Assembly (NCBI GenBank): GCA_958510875.1
Contig: OY294067.1
Coordinates: forward strand, 34,584,912 to 34,648,911
DNA from: Endomychus coccineus
Taxonomy: Eukaryota; Arthropoda; Insecta; Coleoptera; Endomychidae
DNA: 64,000 nucleotides
Direction of reading: 5' to 3'
Part shown: positions 1 through 9,945 of the stretch, in pieces
How positions within the stretch are numbered: the stretch's first letter is position 1
Layout: every line of letters begins with the position of its first letter
Program-made: the position numbers and the translations under genes
Notes under the pieces: model-generated
Database searches by the model: none
What the model saw: only the letters and a program-made list of their open reading frames with translations
What the model was told of the DNA's origin: nothing

Positions 1-424
1 ACACTACTTCTGAATAAAAACATGGCAGTCATGACGGAAATCGTCCAATTCTGGAAGATTTGGTTGCGAAACAGGAAAAATAAATATTTAGTGTTCACTG
101 TTCAGCCTACATTTTTTAATAACGATGAAACGGGGACAAAGCGAAACAAAATGGATTACATAAAAAGGATTGCCTTGAAATATAATAAGAAGCGCGCAGT
201 TATACAGACAAACACCTCCTGGGGGATTATAGGCAGAATAGTAGGAGTAGGAATGTAATGACGTAACAATTTGGATCAAGACCTGTTCGATATTCAGGGA
301 CTGCATTCACATCGTAATTAGAGATTTGTACGAAAAGATCTGCATAAATTATAATATACACTTTGGTACGAATAAGATGAACCGTCAGTTTAAACGAAAG
401 GACGATATTAGAATCAGATCCATC
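1..424. other. No recognised feature
   Basis: AT-rich sequence with only short chance reading frames. I see no domain, repeat end or splice-bounded exon here. Confidence 0.5.
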
Positions 425-520
425 ATGTAATGATGTTAATAAAGATTCTTGACCCAGTATGAATTATATATAAAAATTCTCGGGAAATAGGTCACATTAA
501 CACTTTGTTTTAAATTTTCA

Positions 521-562
521 TCTTTACGTACATTTCGGTCTCACGACCATCATCAGAAGACC
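521..562 (-). ncRNA. Hammerhead ribozyme motif B1
   Basis: On the minus strand the order is stem I strand GUCUU, core CUGAUGA, stem II GGUC-GUGA-GACC, core GAAA, then UGUACGUA and AAGAU. Compared with copies B4 and B5, the palindromic stem III carries one change (C to U) and the stem I 3' strand one change. The core residues are present. It may be weakly active or inactive. Confidence 0.55.
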
Positions 563-757
563 CATTATGACAAAAAAGCCCACGCCGTCGAAACGAACAG
601 AACTAGAGAAAAATGTTTACACTTTAATATTGACGATACAATTTCGATTATTTGTGGTTCTGTTCGTTTCGACGGCGTGGGCTTTTTTAATTGAAATTTG
701 TGCGATATGAACGCTTGTGCTATAATTAGTTTTAACAAACCCTTTTTGACATAATGG

Positions 758-800
758 GTCTTCTGATGATGGTCGTGAGACAGAAACGTACGCAAAGACG
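758..800 (+). ncRNA. Decayed hammerhead motif B2
   Basis: This is the same motif as B4/B5 and is inverted relative to B1. The closing C of stem II is changed to A (GAGACA), and the expected cleavage triplet GUA is GCA. The CUGAUGA and GAAA cores remain. Activity is unlikely. Confidence 0.5.
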
Positions 801-1039
801 AAAATTTAAAACAAAGTGTTAATGTGACCTATTTCCCGAGAATTTTTATATATAATGTAATGATGTACTACGATTTTTGGAATTGGTACAAATAATCGAA
901 CAATTCAATTAATTTGCCAATAAATAAGCAACATAATCGATTATTCTCGATAAGTGTGTATATTTATGTTAAAGTACTTTTAAACATAAATAAAATAGCT
1001 ATTAGAACACTATTGATGAGAAATAATCACCATTATCCA

Positions 1040-1618
1040 CTAAAAATACTATTAAAGTACTAAGGACCTTTCAGCTACCAAGTAGCCATCATCAGAGTAA
1101 ACTAAATTATGAATCAAAATGTGCCTGTTTGAATACTATTTGGGGATAATAATGTAAACAATAGGTTACCCGCAGCTGGAGATAAATCGGATTTAAAAAA
1201 AATTACTTTTTCGTTTATACATTTCCATCCCTTCTAAATTATTAAGATATTTGTCTCTACTGTGTTTTAAAAGTGATAAACTTACTTGAGAAATGGTGTA
1301 TTCAAAATACATGTTATATGGGCAAAATGTTCCTTATAACGAGTTAAAATGTTCCTTCTGGTTTGACCCACATAACATTTTGAACACGACTCACAATTGA
1401 TTTTGTAAATCCCGAATTTGTCGAAATCGGAAACTTTATCAAGGGTATTGCCTAAACGGTGTTTTAGCTTGTTCTTACATCTATAAGCTGAATGTATTGC
1501 AAATTTAGAAAACAAACTATGACATTTATTAATTACTGAAGAATGATAAGTAAAACTTTTGAATTTTGTTGAAGTATTTGAAAGTAATTCGGTTAGTTAG
1601 CTACATTCCAATTTAATT
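1040..1618 (-). mobile_element. Penelope-like element, 3' fragment with GIY-YIG endonuclease
   Basis: Minus-strand reading of 1600-1282 gives a GIY-YIG nuclease start: GIYKINCESCSKCYVGQTRR followed by an RYKEH segment. This is the C-terminal endonuclease of Penelope-like elements, preceded by a conserved lead-in (FAIHSAYRCKNKLKHR). Downstream in the same sense, at 1101-1056, lies a hammerhead motif, as expected of a PLE pseudo-LTR. The reverse transcriptase is absent, so this is a 5'-truncated copy. Related fragments lie at 15.1-16.8 kb and 49.3-49.8 kb, both on the minus strand. Confidence 0.8.
1056..1101 (-). ncRNA. Hammerhead ribozyme motif A1 (PLE pseudo-LTR)
   Basis: On the minus strand: UUUACU, core CUGAUGA, stem II GCUAC-UUG-GUAGC (5 bp), core GAAA, a short AGG/CCU stem III around a single U, then UU and AGUAC. 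UACU and AGUA can pair as stem I. The very short stem III fits the dimer-type hammerheads known from PLEs. It lies just 3' of the GIY-YIG remnant in the same sense. Confidence 0.7.
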
Positions 1619-1689
1619 ATATTATAAATAGTCTATTCTTATTTAGTATGCTCCTGGTGGAATAAAATCTATATATAAGTTATTTTCCT

Positions 1690-1957
1690 TTTTTTGATAG
1701 AAAATCGATATGGTTTCCCCATTTAAGATATTTGTCAACAAATATACCCAAATACTTTCTAGGAATCTGTTTGATCAATTACTATTTTTAAGGATTCCAA
1801 GATGGGTGCCTGCTTTCGTTGGCGAGAATGCTATAAATTTAGTTTTAGAATTGTTCAATTTCAAATTGTTTGCATCCAACCAATTTTTTATATTATTCAT
1901 ATACCAGACTTTCAAAATAATTACAAGAATTAAGCTGTGATTAAAGCAGATGTTCAA
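1690..1957 (-). pseudogene. LINE reverse transcriptase fragment
   Basis: Minus-strand translation gives NWLDANNLKLNNSKTKFIAF and then, in a shifted frame, a KYLGIFVDKYLKWGNHID segment. Both are characteristic of the region after the catalytic motif in Jockey/CR1-type non-LTR reverse transcriptases. The fragment is frameshifted and isolated. It abuts the PLE fragment on its low-coordinate side. Confidence 0.75.
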
Positions 1958-2122
1958 AAAGGGTATCAGTCACTGTGATCGCATTTTTTTAATTTTCCGA
2001 TTTGCTCTCAACTCATATTGATTGTTTGAAAAATGAATTAATTATGAAATATTACCGAAAATTTAGAAAAACAGAGTGTGACCTTAAGTCTGTGTTTCAT
2101 GGAGAGGAGGGTCCAAAATAGT

Positions 2123-4330
2123 CAGTGGCGGCTGGTACTAAAGGGCACAAAGACACGTGCCCACCCAACCACCAAGATAAACACAGAAACAAATTTGCAT
2201 GTAATTCAGTGTATTATTTTATTCCGCATGACAGGCGACAGGGGCATGCAATTCTAACGCTCAAAACTACGTTCCGGGTAACATTCTGTAGAGTACCTAT
2301 TTCAAGTATGATTCGGCTGACTACGGTTATCTTCGCCAACCGCGATTATACCATTATTTGGGGCAGAAAGCAACCGTATCTCCAATAAACATCTTGCCTT
2401 CATAGTGTACAGTGTGTGAATTCAATTCGAAGACGTGGAGTGATTATGGAAATTAATTGTGGGTAAAATTTTTTTTAAACCCGCTTTCATTTGAGGAAAA
2501 ACTTTCAATCAAAAAGAGACGAAGTTCTATTCTCGATTTTGTTTTGTGTGCTTAAATTTTTAAGAAAGAAGTTAGTGCTTGGAATAAACAAGGGTTGAAT
2601 GATTCAAAACACATCGCTGAGAGGGCAAAGAAATACGAAAATTCCGTTTCTCACATGAATGCGCATACATGGATTCCAGTGTTCTAGGCGAAGTGGACAT
2701 ATTTGACCAGTTAGACAGTGCTTAGATGCGACATAAAATTAAGTACAACGAAGTTGTCGAAAAAATCTTCATATTTTGCGCCGGTAAATTATGTGTACAA
2801 GATTTTGCGGAGCCTTTGCGTTGGCGTTACGAGGCCATGATAAGACATTGACGTCGGAAAATCCAGGTATTTATGTAGGCTTAATCAACTTTGTAGCTGA
2901 ATTAGACGTTGTGCTTGCAATACATATAAAAGGTTCGGGTTCACAAGTATTTAAAGGTGTCTCAAAAACTATTCAGAACGAATTGCTAGATGCAATGTTG
3001 CAAAAATTACAAACAGGAAATATTAAATGAAATTAAATTTGCAAATTTCATTGCGTTGGAGGCCGATGAAACTACATACACCTCTAATCATCAGCAAATG
3101 GTTGTTATTATTCGATACGTGTTTAATGGACAAATTCTTGAACGCTTTTGGTTTTTTTTTTAACCGGGTGGATTGCTGAATGGATTGCGAACTATTTTAA
3201 ATTCTCCTTCTGGGTCTCATAACAATAAGCTGATCGCTCAAAGTTACGATGGGGCGTCCGTGACGAGTGGTAGGTAGACAAATGGTGTCCAAGCCATTAT
3301 CAAAAGAACATTTCCACATGCACATTATATTCTCTGTTACGCGCATCAATTTAATTCAATTATTGTACGAGCGGCACAGTGCAATATAAAAGTAAAAAGT
3401 TTCTTTACAAATTTGCTGTCATTTTCAAGCTTTTTTTCTCGATTGCCAAAACGAACGTTAATTCTTGATGAAATAGTCAAACGTAGATTACCACGCGCTG
3501 TTCCTACATGCTGGATTTTCAAAAGTCGAACAGTGAACACCAGGATTCATTCAAAGAATGTTTAGACAAAATTATTGACGAAGATGGGATGGATTCAGTT
3601 ACTATTAGTGAAGCAAGTGGTTTATTGAAACACTTGAATTGGCCGGAATTTCTCTACTGGTTAAAAATATTTCATTTGATCATGCCACATGTTGAAATAT
3701 TATTTAATCAGACTGAAATGCGCTGGATTGACAGTGCTCAACTCCAACAGCAAATTATTCGAATTAGAAATTCTACTGACAATGATAATCAAGAACGCAA
3801 TAATGAAGAACCTGCTAGAAAAAGTCAAAAAACGACAGCTGGAGATAACAGAGCTGGTATTGCAAAGGAAGTATGTGACACTATTTTAAGCCAAATTACC
3901 GATTGTTTCTTGTGCCTACCCTCTTTCATAACTCACGAGCCACCACTGAAAATAGCCACAAAGACTTATGACGTATTTTATGAGCGACCTCCAAGGGTAG
4001 TTTGATAATGATCCTAGAATATGTATTGAGGACAAGGGAAAATGAATGTGTAACAATGTTATGTATACAATATAGTAACCCAGAAGATAAAATTTTAAAA
4101 TTAAATAATTGTGTCAAAAGGATCAATTTGTACAATATGAGATAATGTGGAATGGATTGCTGGGGCTATGTAGAACACGTGAGTACTGAAATTTGTATAG
4201 CGAATAAGTTCTAGAAATGACAAAGTTTATTATTTTTCGGGATTGACGATCTGTAGGATAGTGTTCAGTAATTATTCTCAACGCCTTGGTGATGAGCCAT
4301 TGTAAAAGGATTCGAACACGTCGAAACAAA
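2123..4330 (+). mobile_element. hAT transposon (DUF4371/ZMYM1-like), copy 1, broken
   Basis: The left end begins CAGTGGCGGCTGG, a typical hAT terminal sequence. Conceptual translation shows, in order: a lead segment near 2570-2700 (AWNKQGLNDSKH-like), the DUF4371 core at 2791-3030 (RFCGAFALALRGHDKT, SENPGIYVGLINF), an ADETT motif near 3065, and the distal domain at 3508-4005. Frameshifts and stops interrupt all of these. No matching CAGTGG right end is visible, so the 3' boundary near 4330 is approximate. The element was probably ordinary cut-and-paste; it cannot make transposase now. Confidence 0.8.
2500..4005 (+). pseudogene. hAT transposase remnant
   Basis: The transposase reads in at least three frames. 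The segment at 2791-3030 is open for 79 residues and matches DUF4371-type hAT transposases. The segment around 3440-3510 reads ILDEIVKRRLPRAVPTCW, which in the family precedes a WNFNSR-like stretch. The frame then shifts, and 3508-4005 is open for 165 residues with a LLKHLNWPEFLYWLKIFHLI block (the distal insertion/dimerisation part). The same frameshift is present in the second copy at 7.2 kb, so the break predates the duplication. Confidence 0.75.
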
Positions 4331-5889
4331 AGTCCACTTAGGAATTATGCGGGTTGCCCATGTAGAATACGTGCCACGTGCAGAGACCGACGCGTATGAT
4401 ATGGGTAACGGGAATCCTGTCGTCTTTTGCGAAAATAATTACCCACGATAGGTAGTTTGGATCATTGCCCCCGAGAGTCTAATCTTCATAAAATAACAAA
4501 GGACTTCCGGAATTATGGTAATTGTGCAGTTCGTTATTTTATTCTAGACAAGGTCTTGTAAAACATTTACAATGCGCACTCTGTTCGAGATAAATTCTTC
4601 GTTCCACCTACCCTCTTCATTTAAACTGTTCACCTTTGACCTCACAAAAATGTCACTATCTTGCCAACGAATTCCGTGAAAATGAAATCTCTTCACGCTG
4701 AATGAAAGCTTTGGATTTCGGGCTTGTAAGTAATTAGAATGCATAACCGGTAACAACGAATCAAATGGTAAAAATTCACCCACTATTTGAAATTCATATA
4801 TACTCTAAAAGTTGTACCTTTAATGAAACGAAAAAAAAATGCTTGCAAATCAACAAAAAAAAGTAGGTCCACAATTTGCCGCGAATACTTCGAGACATTA
4901 TTTTGTACATAACTTAAAAGCTTTGGTGGCTGCGTCCAAAATAATTCTATCAAATTTGATATGTCTTTGCTTAGGGTCGTGACCAGCGACACAAAAAAAT
5001 TGTAAATGTTTGATGACAACTTGATCATCTAAAAACCATCAAGTACTGTGGTAAAATGGGCATGTGAAGAATTACCGGTTTTACAATAACACCCGACGTA
5101 TATGTTAGACTTTACTCTAGTTGATCTATTTATATTTGAAATGACTACTAACTTTATATTATTACTGATTATTAATATAACTTTGAAGATAACCTCCTCA
5201 TATCTCCAGCTTATTGTCCAGCCCTCCCTACATTATACTATTGTAAATTTTATCCATTTAAGAATGACATTTCTAATTGTAATTTAGTTTATAACCACCT
5301 TTGATAACGTCACTTTGTATGAAGCAGGGACTGCAAAGTTTAAAAGTACCTGTAAATTTAAATTTGTGTTTTATTTCTTTATATATGTACACAGCTAGTA
5401 TTACATAATTTATTGAGTATAAATTTGTTGATTTCAACATGTTGTATTCCTGAAAATATTTTATATTATTACTATTTTTTAATTGTAGTTTATTAATAAT
5501 GATTAAATGAAATATAAAAATATGATAAGCAAAATCTAAAAATGGAGACCTCAGAGAAAATTAAGAAATGTGAAAAAGTATGATATAAATGTTGCGCATA
5601 AACCCTGTTGGGAAATATTTTTCAAATCTAAAACCTTTAATACCTAAAGATAAACAATACAAATTAACCTGTTTAGATTGCGATGTGACTTCTGTCTCTC
5701 TCTCTTAACAATCTCTAAACAATACTTACAAAAAATAATATATGGCCATAAGTATAGTACAAGAAACAAAAATTTAGAAAATTCCCCCGCCCTTGCTAAA
5801 CACAGTTTTGATTATAACCATGAATTCGATTAGAAAAATGTTAATATCTTAACTAAGGAAACCAATTAATATAAAAGATCTATTCTGGA
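4331..5889. other. No recognised feature
   Basis: AT-rich sequence with short chance frames only. I could not identify exons, terminal repeats or RNA genes. Confidence 0.45.
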
Positions 5890-6475
5890 GATGATTCACA
5901 TACAACGTGATTCCAAGTCTGTAAATCATAGAACAGACATTCAATCAAGTCAGATTTATACTAATTTAATCAATTAAAACCCTTGCGAATTCCTACATGC
6001 GAGTTTATAATGTAAAAGTACATTTTAGGTAGAATGGTCAAATTGCAATATTTCTAATACGGTCTGACAACTTTTTTTTATTACCTCATAAATCTTTAAC
6101 ATCTAGTTCAAAAGTGGATACTTGAGCGTTATATTTTTTAGTTTCAGTCGTATACAAATTTTGTTTGACATGATTATAATATTATAATAAAATTGCTACG
6201 CAGTGGATTCTTGATACATATTCATATACTTAAGACGTGTTAATGTTTAACAATTTCGATTACTCGAGTTTCTGTTCGTTTCGGCGACGAGCATTTTAAA
6301 TCGGTGCGAGAAAGACGCTTTGTGCTGATACAATTAGTTCTAAGAAAGCTCGTTTTAGACATTGATACGTCTTCTGAGGGTGGTCGTGAGACCGAAACGT
6401 ACGTAAAGACGAAAATAATAAGCATATGTGTTAGTGTGACCTATTTCTCGAGAATTTATATATAATTGTAGTTTA
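5890..6475 (+). mobile_element. Family B hammerhead element, copy 2 (one arm)
   Basis: The body at about 5900-6150 matches the body of the copies at 22.7-23.0 kb (inverted) and 54.8-55.0 kb: a CCAAGTCTGT block, a CCTTGCGAATTCCTAC block, a TTATAATGTAAAAGT block and a TTACCTCATAAAT block. It is followed at 6250-6475 by the right arm with a decayed hammerhead and the GAGAATTTATATATA end. No clear second arm is seen on the left. Confidence 0.55.
6368..6411 (+). ncRNA. Decayed hammerhead motif B3
   Basis: Stem I (GUCUU/AAGAC), stem II (GGUC-GUGA-GACC), GAAA and the palindromic CGUACG are intact. The catalytic core CUGAUGA is changed to CUGAGGG, which should abolish cleavage. Confidence 0.55.
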
Positions 6476-7087
6476 TTACTTATCGTTTTTGACTTATTTA
6501 CGTATTTTCTGTTTTGTCGGCTACCTAGCAAGGATTTTTGGATGAAGTTGTTATAATATTATTCCTATTATTATCAACAATATATTTCCCAATATTCCCG
6601 CAAAGATAATTGAAATGGATACGGTCCATTTACAACTTATGCTCTTACCTGCTTGTATTATATAGTTAATTTCTACGAAACATACTGTTTGTTGTAAGCT
6701 GTAATCGACCTGTTTGTGCTTTTAGATTTCTTCTCAAAGATAACCAGATTATGTTAAGCTGGGAAATCGCACATGCAAATTGGCGCCAAGCAGTCTTTAT
6801 TTCCGCACTCTTTACAGAAGGCTTTTCAGAATGTATAATAAGCATACCATTTAGATTTCAACATTATGGCTTGTAAAAAATTAAACTGACTTTGATGTTA
6901 AATTTTCAAATTTGAATAATTGTATTATATATATAACAATGTTTCCAATATTTAAATAAATCAAACTGTGTTTTAATAACACTCATTTTGCTATGAGGTA
7001 AAGAGCCACTGTAATAAACGATTTTAAATTTAGTAAAATAGCACATCGTCAGTAAAAATGTGAAAAAATATATTATGTAACCATTTG
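6476..7087. other. No recognised feature
   Basis: AT-rich sequence. No coding, repeat-end or RNA signal recognised. Confidence 0.4.
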
Positions 7088-7217
7088 AATAAAATGGTTT
7101 CAATAGAGAATAATTAAAAGTATTTCCTTAGCTGTTTCTAAATCAATTCCAATATATTTTCTGTTCCTACAATCATACACTTGACCTGCAGAAGTGTCCA
7201 AGGCGAAAAATTGTGTT
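7088..7217. repeat. Repeat R1, left copy of a ~125-bp direct repeat
   Basis: This block begins AGAGAATAATTAAAAG and ends AAAATTGTGTTGACA. It is repeated almost exactly at 8082-8206, directly flanking the second hAT segment. More distant members of the same repeat lie at 16771-16920 and, inverted, at about 57240-57358. On the minus strand it can be read as a YDCRNRKYI-type peptide, but no known domain is recognised. Confidence 0.7.
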
Positions 7218-7222
7218 GACAG

Positions 7223-8081
7223 CTTTTTCCTCGATCGCCAAAACGAAAGGTAATTCTTGATGAAATAGTTAAACGTAGATTACCACGCGCTGTTCCTACA
7301 TGCTGGATTTTCAAAAGTCGAACAGTGAACACCAGGATTCTTTCAAAGAATGTTTAGACAAAATTATTGACGAAGATGGGATGGATTCAGTTACTATTAG
7401 TGAAGAAAGTGGTTTATTAGAACATTTGAATTGCCCAAAATTTCTCTACTGGTTGAAAATATTTCATTTCATCATGCCACATGTTGAAATATTATTTAAT
7501 CAGACTGAAATGCGCGAGATTGACACTGCTCAACTCCAACAGCAAATTATTCGAATTAGAAATTCTACTGACAATGATAATCAAGAACGTAATAATGAAG
7601 AATCTGCTAGAAAAAGCCAAAAAACGACAGCTGGAGATAACAGAGCTGTTATTGCAAAGGAAGTATGTGACACTATGTTAAGCCAAATTAGCGATTGTTT
7701 CTTGTGCCTAACCTCTTTCATAACTCACGAGCCACCACTGAAAATAGCCACAAAGACTTATGACGTATTTTATGAGCGACCTCCAAGGGTAGTTTGATAA
7801 TGATCCTAGAATATGTATTGAGGACAAGGGAAAATGAATGTGTAACAATGTTATTTATACAATATAGTAACCCAGAAAATGAAATTTTAAAAATAAATAA
7901 TTGTGTCAAAAGGATCAATTTGTACAATATGAGATAATGTGGAATGGATTGATGGGGTTAGGTAGAACATGTGAGTATTTTTAAAATTTGTATAGCGAAG
8001 AAGTCGTTCTAGAAATGACAAAGTTTATTATTTTTCGGGATTGACGATCGGTAGGATAGTGTTCAGTAATTATTCTCAACG
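7223..8081 (+). repeat. Second copy of a hAT internal segment
   Basis: This segment corresponds to 3427-4284 of hAT copy 1, with scattered substitutions. It begins in the ILDEIVKRRLPRA region and ends at CAGTAATTATTCTCAACG, beyond the stop codon. The 165-residue frame at 7300-7797 is preserved and differs from copy 1 at about 16 residues. Neither hAT terminus is included. The segment sits between two ~125-bp direct repeats, so it did not arrive by normal hAT transposition. Confidence 0.8.
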
Positions 8082-8206
8082 AGAGAGAATAATTAAAAGT
8101 CTTTCCTTAGTTGTTTCTGAATCAATTCCAATATATTTTCTGTTCCTACAATCATACACTTGACCTGCAGAAGTGTCCAAGGCGAAAAATTGTGTTGACA
8201 AAAGTG
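8082..8206. repeat. Repeat R1, right copy
   Basis: This is a near-identical direct copy of 7088-7217. It is followed by a further R1 tail at 8207-8260 (GTGATCGACTGGTCAC palindrome), which the left copy lacks. Confidence 0.7.
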
Positions 8207-8289
8207 AGGAAAGTCGGTGATCGACTGGTCACAGTTCATTTTAAAAGGTATAATTTTATACAAAAGTCTACATAAAACGATTGTTTTTC

Positions 8290-8673
8290 AGCTATCGCAT
8301 ATAGCTTTTATCGCGGGCTTTGAGCGCGGCGACCGAATCAAGAAATTCCGTAACGAAAAATAATGTAAGACCTAAACACCTAACATGTGTCAAATTAATT
8401 AATTAATTTGAAGTTTCTAAAAGTGAGAAATTTCGCTATTTTGTACGAATGTTATAACACTCTAGCGCTTTAGACTCCGGGATTTTCACGTGGCCTATCG
8501 AAATTAGAAGGTTCGAATTATCTAAAAACATAATTGCATGAACTCCAGACGTCCTATGTAATTAGCTACGAACGAAATCATTTTGACATATGCCTCTAGG
8601 AGCTCGCTACGCGTCAGTTAGAGTATATACGTTAGACGCGCGTAGCAGAGACCTGAGAGTACCTGTTTCTATT
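8290..8673 (+). mobile_element. Helentron 5' end, truncated copy
   Basis: It starts AGCTATCGCATATAGC and then shows the conserved TATCGCGGG, GAGCGCGGCGACCGAATC and CCGTAACG blocks that also start the elements at 8674 and 15549. Internal sequence at about 8455-8640 matches 16205-16380 in inverted orientation. No 3' terminus is present; a second Helentron 5' end follows directly at 8674. Confidence 0.65.
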
Positions 8674-9945
8674 AAGCTATTGCATATATTGCATATAGCT
8701 TTTATCGCGGGTTTTGAGCGCGGCGACCGAATCAAGAAATTCCGTAACGAAAAATAACAGGAACTCGTTTATGTTGCGCTCTCTCGGGTGACTAATATTG
8801 AAAAATTGTATATCACGATAAAAAACGATAATTCTACATTCAAGTTTTATAATAATCGAAGGCAAGCTGCATCGACTGCATCTTTGTTGCAAAAATTCAA
8901 AAGACTGCCTTTAAATAGTGTTCAGACGACAGCTCAAAGTGTCTTAGATTTCATTAGTAATAGAAATGACATTTCAATAATGACTTTCAATTGCCAAAGT
9001 CTAAATAGTCACAAATACGATTTACAAGATTCAGTTACGAGACAAACAAATGTGTTACTTCTTACCGATACTTGCATGGCGCATGATAATCCGATTGAAA
9101 TACCTAATTTCAATTGTATTGTTCAATTCAAACGAGATACTGTTCCAAAAGGTGGGGTAGCTATTTACTAAAATAATAATAATGTTACTAATATTATGAC
9201 TCCGAATATTGAAATACATATTGCACACGTTAGCGATGTTAATGTTAGGTGCTCATTTGTTGGAGATATTTGTGCGTGCTTATGCAAACTTAGAAATGGC
9301 CTACACATAGTCATGGTAGCAATTTACATTTCTCCGAATCCAAAATTGGACGAGGTAGAGCATTTTATTCATCGCACTTTACTGGAGTACACTGAAGAAG
9401 GGTCGAAAATACTTGGTACAAATGGTAATAAATTTCCACTTATCTTGGCTGGCGATTTCAACATCAACTTCGCTGATAAAAAATCAGAGCGTTTGACAGC
9501 TTTTCTTTCGGAAAAATTGAATTTGAAAATGAATAATGATCCACAAGAATCCACAACAAAATATGGGACCACCATTGACGCGGTATTTTCCAGATATTTA
9601 GAGGATATCAAGTCTCAAACTTATGTCTCTTATTTCAGTTATTCAGTTACCATAAACCTATAGTTTCAATGATAACAAATTCCTGAATAACCTACATGTA
9701 TTGTAAGATATTAAAAATATTTTAAACATTATTAACTTCTCATTTATTCAATAAAAGAAATAAATTTGTTTTCTTATCGGTCACCACGCTCAAAAGTAAC
9801 TTGAATTAATATCAAAGAAAAAACTTGAATCAAAATATCAAAGAAAAAAAAAACAAATTTAAAAAAATAAATAATTATAATTGCATAAGTTGAGAAAAAA
9901 TGCTATGCAATAGCTTTACCAGGCAGTCCCCGAGTGCCACACGTA
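8674..9945 (+). mobile_element. Helentron retaining only its endonuclease
   Basis: The 5' end (AAGCTATTGCATATA, then the GCGCGGCGACCGAATC block) and the 3' end (TGCTATGCAATAGCT, then a GGCAGTC-CCC-GAGTGCC hairpin with one mismatch, then a T-run) carry complementary subterminal repeats (AGCTATTGCAT / ATGCAATAGCT). Together with an AP-like endonuclease this matches the Helentron class of rolling-circle transposons. The Rep and helicase domains are entirely missing. The copy sits behind another Helentron 5' end at 8290. Confidence 0.75.
8788..9690 (+). pseudogene. Helentron AP-like endonuclease domain, broken
   Basis: The fold belongs to the exonuclease-endonuclease-phosphatase family found at the C-terminus of Helentron proteins and in LINEs. 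Visible motifs in order are MTFNCQSLNSHK, GGVAIY, LILAGDFNINF and TTIDAVFSRYL. One in-frame stop lies at 9169-9171. An 8-bp tandem duplication (TTCAGTTA at 9634-9641 and 9642-9649) shifts the frame just before the expected catalytic histidine; the YHKPI segment is visible in the shifted frame at about 9648. A LINE origin is the alternative, but the flanking Helentron ends argue against it. Confidence 0.75.

Larger units (their letters stand above)
437..854. mobile_element. Inverted-arm element with hammerhead motifs (family B, copy 1)
   Basis: The element has two long inverted arms. The left arm runs about 437-600 and the right arm about 660-854. Each arm holds a hammerhead-type motif pointing outward. 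The 12-bp sequence ATGTAATGATGT lies at 425-436 and again at 855-866, as expected of a target-site duplication. The outer arm ends (dinucleotide-rich TATATA next to a GAGAATTTTTA/TAAAAATTCTC block) recur in family B copies near 6.4, 22.5, 23.2 and 54.6 kb. Inverted terminal modules with hammerheads and variable-length duplications are known from Penelope-like elements. No protein sequence remains here, so assignment to PLEs is inference. Confidence 0.65.

Noticed and set aside
4123..5028. Several 68-81-residue minus-strand frames
   Set aside because: Low-complexity AT-rich translations with no family resemblance; some overlap the hAT 3' flank.
8788..9663. Interpreting the endonuclease as a free-standing LINE
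   Set aside because: The flanking Helentron-type 5' and 3' ends with complementary subterminal repeats and hairpin fit better, and no reverse transcriptase follows.
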